Below are positions 60,721-64,000 of a stretch of 64,000 nt of DNA, in pieces. Source of the DNA: JBLNDJ01 sp050261515 (GTDB lineage: Bacteria; Acidobacteriota; Terriglobia; Bryobacterales; Bryobacteraceae); the NCBI GenBank assembly GCA_050261515.1, contig JBLNDJ010000021.1, positions 183,678 through 247,677 of the forward strand, read 5' to 3'. Position 1 is the first letter of the stretch. The number at the start of each line of letters is the position of its first letter. The position numbers and the translations under genes were made by a program. The notes beneath the pieces were generated by a model that saw only the letters and a program-made list of their open reading frames with translations, did no database searches and was not told the DNA's origin.

Positions 60721-61188
60721 TTATTCGTTGTAGGCGACGATGGCCTCAAACAGGTCGCGGAAGCGTTCGTACCCGCGCGCGTCGTTCTTGCGCGTGACCT
60801 GGAGCAGCAGCTTCTCGAGCACGTCGAGGCTGCGCAGCCCGTGGCGCGCAATGGTGTAGGCGAGCCGGGCGCGAAGCATGACGAACGCCTGCTGGCGCTC
60901 GTTCTCGGGCGCGCGCGTGGCGCGGCGCACGGCGTTGTAGAGGCGGCGTAGCTGGCTCTTGGTGCCGGAATCCATGTCGCGCATGCGGCTGACCACGCTG
61001 TGGGCCTGGTTGTCCAGGTAGAGCGGATCGCTGATGAGCTTGTCGAGATCGATCTCGGGAGGACCCTCGAAGCCGCGGCGCTCGCCGCGCCCGCCTTCGC
61101 GAGGGCCCCCTTCCCGCGGAGGACGCCCGCCGCCCTCGCGGCGCGGCCGTCCTTCCCTGTTTCTGGGTTCCTGCTGAACATCCGCCAT
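60721..61188 (-). CDS. csm2: Type III-A CRISPR small subunit Csm2 with Arg/Gly-rich extension
   Basis: The start at 61188, two bases after the cas10 stop, gives 155 residues. The helical C-terminal 105 residues match Csm2 ('SVVSRMRDMDSGTKSQLRRLYNAVRRA', 'VMLRARLAYTIARHGLRSLDVLEKLL', 'FRDLFEAIVAYN'). Residues about 9-40 form a repeat-like Arg/Gly/Pro/Glu tract (REGRPRREGGG, REGGPREGGRGERRG) not part of the usual 120-140-residue Csm2. Such RGG-like tracts often bind RNA; the function here is unknown. Confidence 0.9.
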   Translation of the reverse strand: MADVQQEPRNREGRPRREGGGRPPREGGPREGGRGERRGFEGPPEIDLDKLISDPLYLDNQAHSVVSRMRDMDSGTKSQLRRLYNAVRRATRAPENERQQAFVMLRARLAYTIARHGLRSLDVLEKLLLQVTRKNDARGYERFRDLFEAIVAYNE

Positions 61189-61190
61189 AA

Positions 61191-62636
61191 TTAGACCTCG
61201 GTCGATAATCTTGCCCACTCGAGCGCAACCAGCCCCGCCGGCCGCAGCTTCACCTTTGCCGCGCCCCTGCCCATCATCTCATTGGCGAGGTGCGCGCGCA
61301 GTTTCTGAAATTCGCGGTCCTTCGCGCCCGCCAGGACGCGGTTGAGCCGGCGCTGAAAACGCCAGGGCCGGTCGAACCGCTCGACCGCGCCGCGCGACCA
61401 GATCTGGCCGCCCTTGTGGTAGAAAGCCGTCAGCTCCGAGAGGAACTGTCCGGAAGAGCCAAGCTCAGGGACCATGCGTATGAGCGTGTCCCTCAGCTCG
61501 GAGGCGTCGGCCAGGTGCCGCCATTCGAGTACCCGGCCCATCACGGAGATGCAGTCCTTATCGACATCCTTGGCCTGCTCGAGCCGCGCGCCCGCCTCGG
61601 CGTAGATTGAAGCCAGCGGCGCGCCGGGCTCCGGAGCGAGCGCCAGCGACGCCGACATCGTCTTTCCTTCCGGTCCGGGGAAGTCCTTCAGGTTCTCCTC
61701 GGTGAAGCGGTGGAACAGGCGCTGCATTTCGCGCGCCAGCGGGATCAGCGCGTCCCAAGCCCCGTAAACCGCGAAGTCGTCGCCGGCCGAGTAAAGCACC
61801 GTGACCTTGCGCCAGAACTCCGGCTGCGAGCACAGCACTTCGAGTTCCCCTGCGAACAACTGCTTGTAGAGGACCGAGAGGCGAACGTGCTCTTCGATGG
61901 TCTGCGCGCGCCGGAGCCGGATCCGGAAGCTGTCCACGTCGCCGCGCAGCACGCCCCAGGTGTGGCGTCCTTCGGCGCGCGAGGCGAGCGTCGCCAGATC
62001 CGCGGGCTCCGAGCCGTCTTCGCCCGGGGCGGCGTGGCGCGCCAGCGGAATGTCCTCCGTGCCGCGATTCGGGACCAGGCTCCACGTATGCTTGCCCGCG
62101 CCCGCGACGATCCGGGCCGGCGCATCCGGATTCCATCCGATCGATTCCGCCTGCCAGAGCTTCAGCGCGAGCTCGGTGAAGTACTCGCCGGTCGCGGGCC
62201 GCGCGGGCGCATCGAAGGGAACGAAAGCATCGGGCGCGGACGCCGCACCGGCGTGCGTTTTGAGCTTGCGGTCGAGGTCCTCGTTGAGGCGCTTGCGGAC
62301 TACGCTCCAGTCTCCGAGGTTCTCCGTCGCCGCGCAGACGAGCTTCAGCAGGCCGCCCGACATTTCCCGGATCTCGCGATTCGCCGCAGCGAGGAACTCG
62401 ACGGCCGTGGCGCGGGCTTCCTCGGGCAGCACGAGCAGGAACTGCCCGCCGCCGGAAGAACCGAGCAGCACGCGAGCCAGACCGAGTTCGGCCAGCAGCG
62501 CCCGCGGCAGCACTTCGCTCAGAAGGCTGACCCAATGCGACCGCCCGCACAGCACGCGGGTGTCGAGCGCGGCATCAGATAACAGGAATTCTTCTATACC
62601 GAACAGTTTTCCGTACAGAAGAATTTGGACAGACAT
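61191..62636 (-). CDS. cas10: Short Cas10/Csm1 without HD domain
   Basis: 481 residues from ATG 62636; an in-frame ATG at 62711 would add 25. Palm 1 is at about 1-130 ('ILLYGKLFGIEEFLL', 'GRSHWVSLLSEVLPRALL', 'LLGSSGGGQFLLVLP'); palm 2 is at about 225-365 with 'GVLRGDVDSFRIRL' and the polymerase motif A284-G-D-D287, a variant of GGDD that keeps both Asp. A short helical D4 domain follows. There is no N-terminal HD nuclease, and the frame upstream contains none. The protein would sense target RNA and could make cyclic oligoadenylate, but not cut DNA by the HD site. First gene of the csm operon. Confidence 0.9.
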   Translation of the reverse strand: MSVQILLYGKLFGIEEFLLSDAALDTRVLCGRSHWVSLLSEVLPRALLAELGLARVLLGSSGGGQFLLVLPEEARATAVEFLAAANREIREMSGGLLKLVCAATENLGDWSVVRKRLNEDLDRKLKTHAGAASAPDAFVPFDAPARPATGEYFTELALKLWQAESIGWNPDAPARIVAGAGKHTWSLVPNRGTEDIPLARHAAPGEDGSEPADLATLASRAEGRHTWGVLRGDVDSFRIRLRRAQTIEEHVRLSVLYKQLFAGELEVLCSQPEFWRKVTVLYSAGDDFAVYGAWDALIPLAREMQRLFHRFTEENLKDFPGPEGKTMSASLALAPEPGAPLASIYAEAGARLEQAKDVDKDCISVMGRVLEWRHLADASELRDTLIRMVPELGSSGQFLSELTAFYHKGGQIWSRGAVERFDRPWRFQRRLNRVLAGAKDREFQKLRAHLANEMMGRGAAKVKLRPAGLVALEWARLSTEV

Positions 62637-62863
62637 GGCCTGAAGAACGGAGTCTACCACAAGGGCCGCAATCCTGTTCGCGGTCCGTTCATGTATCCTG
62701 AGTGGCGCCATGGCTCGTCGCGGATTCGCCCGTTGGGTCGCCCACGGATGGCTGGAAAACGTAGCCGGCCAGTTCGCGTAGCTGAGCCCGATGTTCATCA
62801 GATGACCAGCCCGCAAACTGCCGTCGATCGTCATGGACGACGACGAGGAGATGGAGAAGATCC

Positions 62864-63688
62864 TCAAAAGGGGCGAGAAGGAGGCGGGACCGGCGCGCCG
62901 CTGATCGCCCGTATCCCCTGCATCAACTCCCGCAGGTCGATCTTCATCAGAGCGATGCGCGCGCGGACGTCGCTCAGCATCGCCCCCCGGTCCACCAGTT
63001 CTTCGATCGTGAACTTGCGGTGCTCGGTGATACTCGCCGTGAGGAAGTCGATCTTGGCGCGGGCCGCGGGCGCGTCGCTCAGGTCGATGAGGCCGAGAGC
63101 CTGCCATTGGCGCAGCAGTTCGTCCCGCGAGCCGCTGAGATACTCCCACACGTCCTCCGGATACGCTGTGCCGGGCCGGTCGAAGACCCGGGCCAGCATG
63201 TTGGGCGCGATCGGCAGCGTCCGTTTTCCGCCCCGCTGCTGGCGGATGCCCACGATCGACAGCGCCGTCGCGGCCGCGCCCGACGCGACCCCGACCGCAT
63301 TTCCAGCGTTCGCCGGCCCGAACTGAAGCCCCGTCGCCACCACGCCGATGCCGGTCGAAAGAATGATCGCCGCCAGGTTCGTCGTCGAGGTGCGGCGGTC
63401 CCTCTGCGCCTCCAGATAGTCCCGCGCCGCCTGGATCTGCGCCTGCTCGTCCTGAATCTCCGCGATCGCGCTGTCTACGTCGAACGAAGCCGCCATCACC
63501 GCCTCGAGGATGTCCTGCCGCATGCGCAGCGCGTCGATCGAATTCTTGTACGGCGTCGCTCGCAGTTCTTCGAGGCGCGGGAGGATCCCGATGAGTTGCG
63601 CGGCGCGCTGCGCGGCCGGGCTCAACTCCTGTGCCACGGCCGGCAGCGCCGCCACCAGCAGCGCAAGGAGCCTAGTCGTCGATTTCAT
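62864..63688 (-). CDS. Secreted or membrane-anchored coiled-coil hypothetical protein
   Basis: The start at 63688 gives 274 residues: signal peptide 'LLALLVAALPAVAQ', helical region with 'IAEIQDEQAQIQAARDYLEAQRDRR' (coiled coil, about 75-105), then two adjacent hydrophobic segments (about 110-150, Gly/Ala-rich 'GIGVVATGLQFG...GVASGAAATALSIVG') and a helical C-terminal part. I do not recognise it. Its start overlaps the end of the Gfo/Idh gene by 17 bases, so they are co-transcribed. About 230 bases separate it from cas10, with no gene between. Confidence 0.75.
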   Translation of the reverse strand: MKSTTRLLALLVAALPAVAQELSPAAQRAAQLIGILPRLEELRATPYKNSIDALRMRQDILEAVMAASFDVDSAIAEIQDEQAQIQAARDYLEAQRDRRTSTTNLAAIILSTGIGVVATGLQFGPANAGNAVGVASGAAATALSIVGIRQQRGGKRTLPIAPNMLARVFDRPGTAYPEDVWEYLSGSRDELLRQWQALGLIDLSDAPAARAKIDFLTASITEHRKFTIEELVDRGAMLSDVRARIALMKIDLRELMQGIRAISGAPVPPPSRPF

Positions 63689-64000
63689 CGGCGCGGATAC
63701 GGCGCTTCTGTTCGTAGGCCTCGGTCGCGAGCAGGCAGGCGCGCGAGGCACGGTCGCCGTGCTCCGGCCCGCAGTTCGGCCGCTTGCGCGTGCGGCAGCA
63801 GTCGAGGAAATTCCGGATGTGCGATTCCACTAGCGTGTCCGGGTGTTCAAACACGATGGGCTTTGCCGACGGATCGCTTGGCGTGAATTCGAAGCGCAGG
63901 CGTGAAATCCAGAGCTTTCCCTTCGTCCCCCAGAAGACCAGGTGCTCGGAAGGCATGCCGGGCAGCGACGTCGATTCGAACGTCACGGTGAACCCGTCGT
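63672..64000 (-). CDS. 3' part of a Gfo/Idh/MocA-family oxidoreductase (truncated by window end)
   Basis: The frame is open to the last base of the window, so only the C-terminal 108 residues are seen. 'EHLVFWGTKGKLWISR' and 'EHPDTLVESHIRNFLDCCRTRKRPNCGPEHGDRASRACLLATEAYEQKRRI' are typical of the family's C-terminal domain, where the enzyme closes over the sugar substrate. Second member of the family in the window. Confidence 0.85.
   Translation of the reverse strand, partial: DGFTVTFESTSLPGMPSEHLVFWGTKGKLWISRLRFEFTPSDPSAKPIVFEHPDTLVESHIRNFLDCCRTRKRPNCGPEHGDRASRACLLATEAYEQKRRIRADEIDD

Noticed and set aside
62637..63149. An HD domain or N-terminal extension for Cas10
   Set aside because: The upstream in-frame sequence beyond 62711 is antisense or out of frame to the coiled-coil gene and contains no HD motif; only a 25-codon extension is plausible.

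Overview
The window is high-GC chromosomal DNA, most likely from an acidobacterium of the Solibacter/Bryobacter group. Supporting this are a C-terminal domain of the Solibacter TIGR03437 type, an Oar-like TonB receptor with an N-terminal carboxypeptidase-regulatory domain, a secreted VWFA-related protein, a Gfo/Idh oxidoreductase with its own signal peptide, and a family of ATGA-overlapped operons. The taxonomic call is an inference from protein style; there is no rRNA in the window.

Layout. 1-4800: three unrelated secreted or hypothetical genes and a cytochrome c/beta-barrel fusion. 4900-22600: a Wzx/Wzy-type exopolysaccharide locus with an initiating sugar transferase, four GT4 glycosyltransferases, SLBB export protein, Wzz-like chain-length protein, flippase and polymerase. 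Embedded in it, on the opposite strand, is a translationally coupled operon of HprK-like kinase, TonB-dependent receptor and a nucleotidyltransferase-MFS fusion. 22600-26300: a Rieske/cytochrome b-diheme c module followed by a Wzi-like capsule assembly protein. 26350-31260: a signalling cluster (OmpR-type regulator, receiver-only regulator, outer-membrane barrel, cupredoxin-like protein, sensor histidine kinase).

32772-42874 is a 10-kb integrative island in the 3' end of a tRNA-Gln(CTG) gene. It has a 26-bp direct repeat at its ends, a tyrosine integrase, an excisionase-like HTH protein, candidate integrase arm sites at both ends, and cargo. The cargo is a DUF4062 protein, an AlbA_2 (Schlafen-like) protein, two small unknown proteins, and an overlapping operon of MoxR-type AAA+ ATPase, lytic transglycosylase, VirB9-like protein, VirB10-like protein and a 79-residue protein. 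There is no VirB4, VirD4 or relaxase, so this looks like a stripped envelope-channel operon rather than a conjugation system. It is my best candidate for an undescribed system.

43000-57660: mainly carbohydrate and housekeeping genes (FAD oxidoreductase, SIS-domain sugar-phosphate protein, sugar-binding lipoprotein, VWFA protein with a 1126-residue partner, secreted Gfo/Idh, DUF1015, HGSNAT-like acyltransferase, Tat-type glucoamylase). 57716-62636: a type III-A CRISPR effector operon cas10-csm2-csm3-csm4-csm5 with a short Cas10 lacking the HD domain and a Csm2 carrying an Arg/Gly-rich extension. No array, cas6, cas1/2 or CARF effector is visible here. The window ends in a secreted coiled-coil protein and the 3' part of another Gfo/Idh gene.
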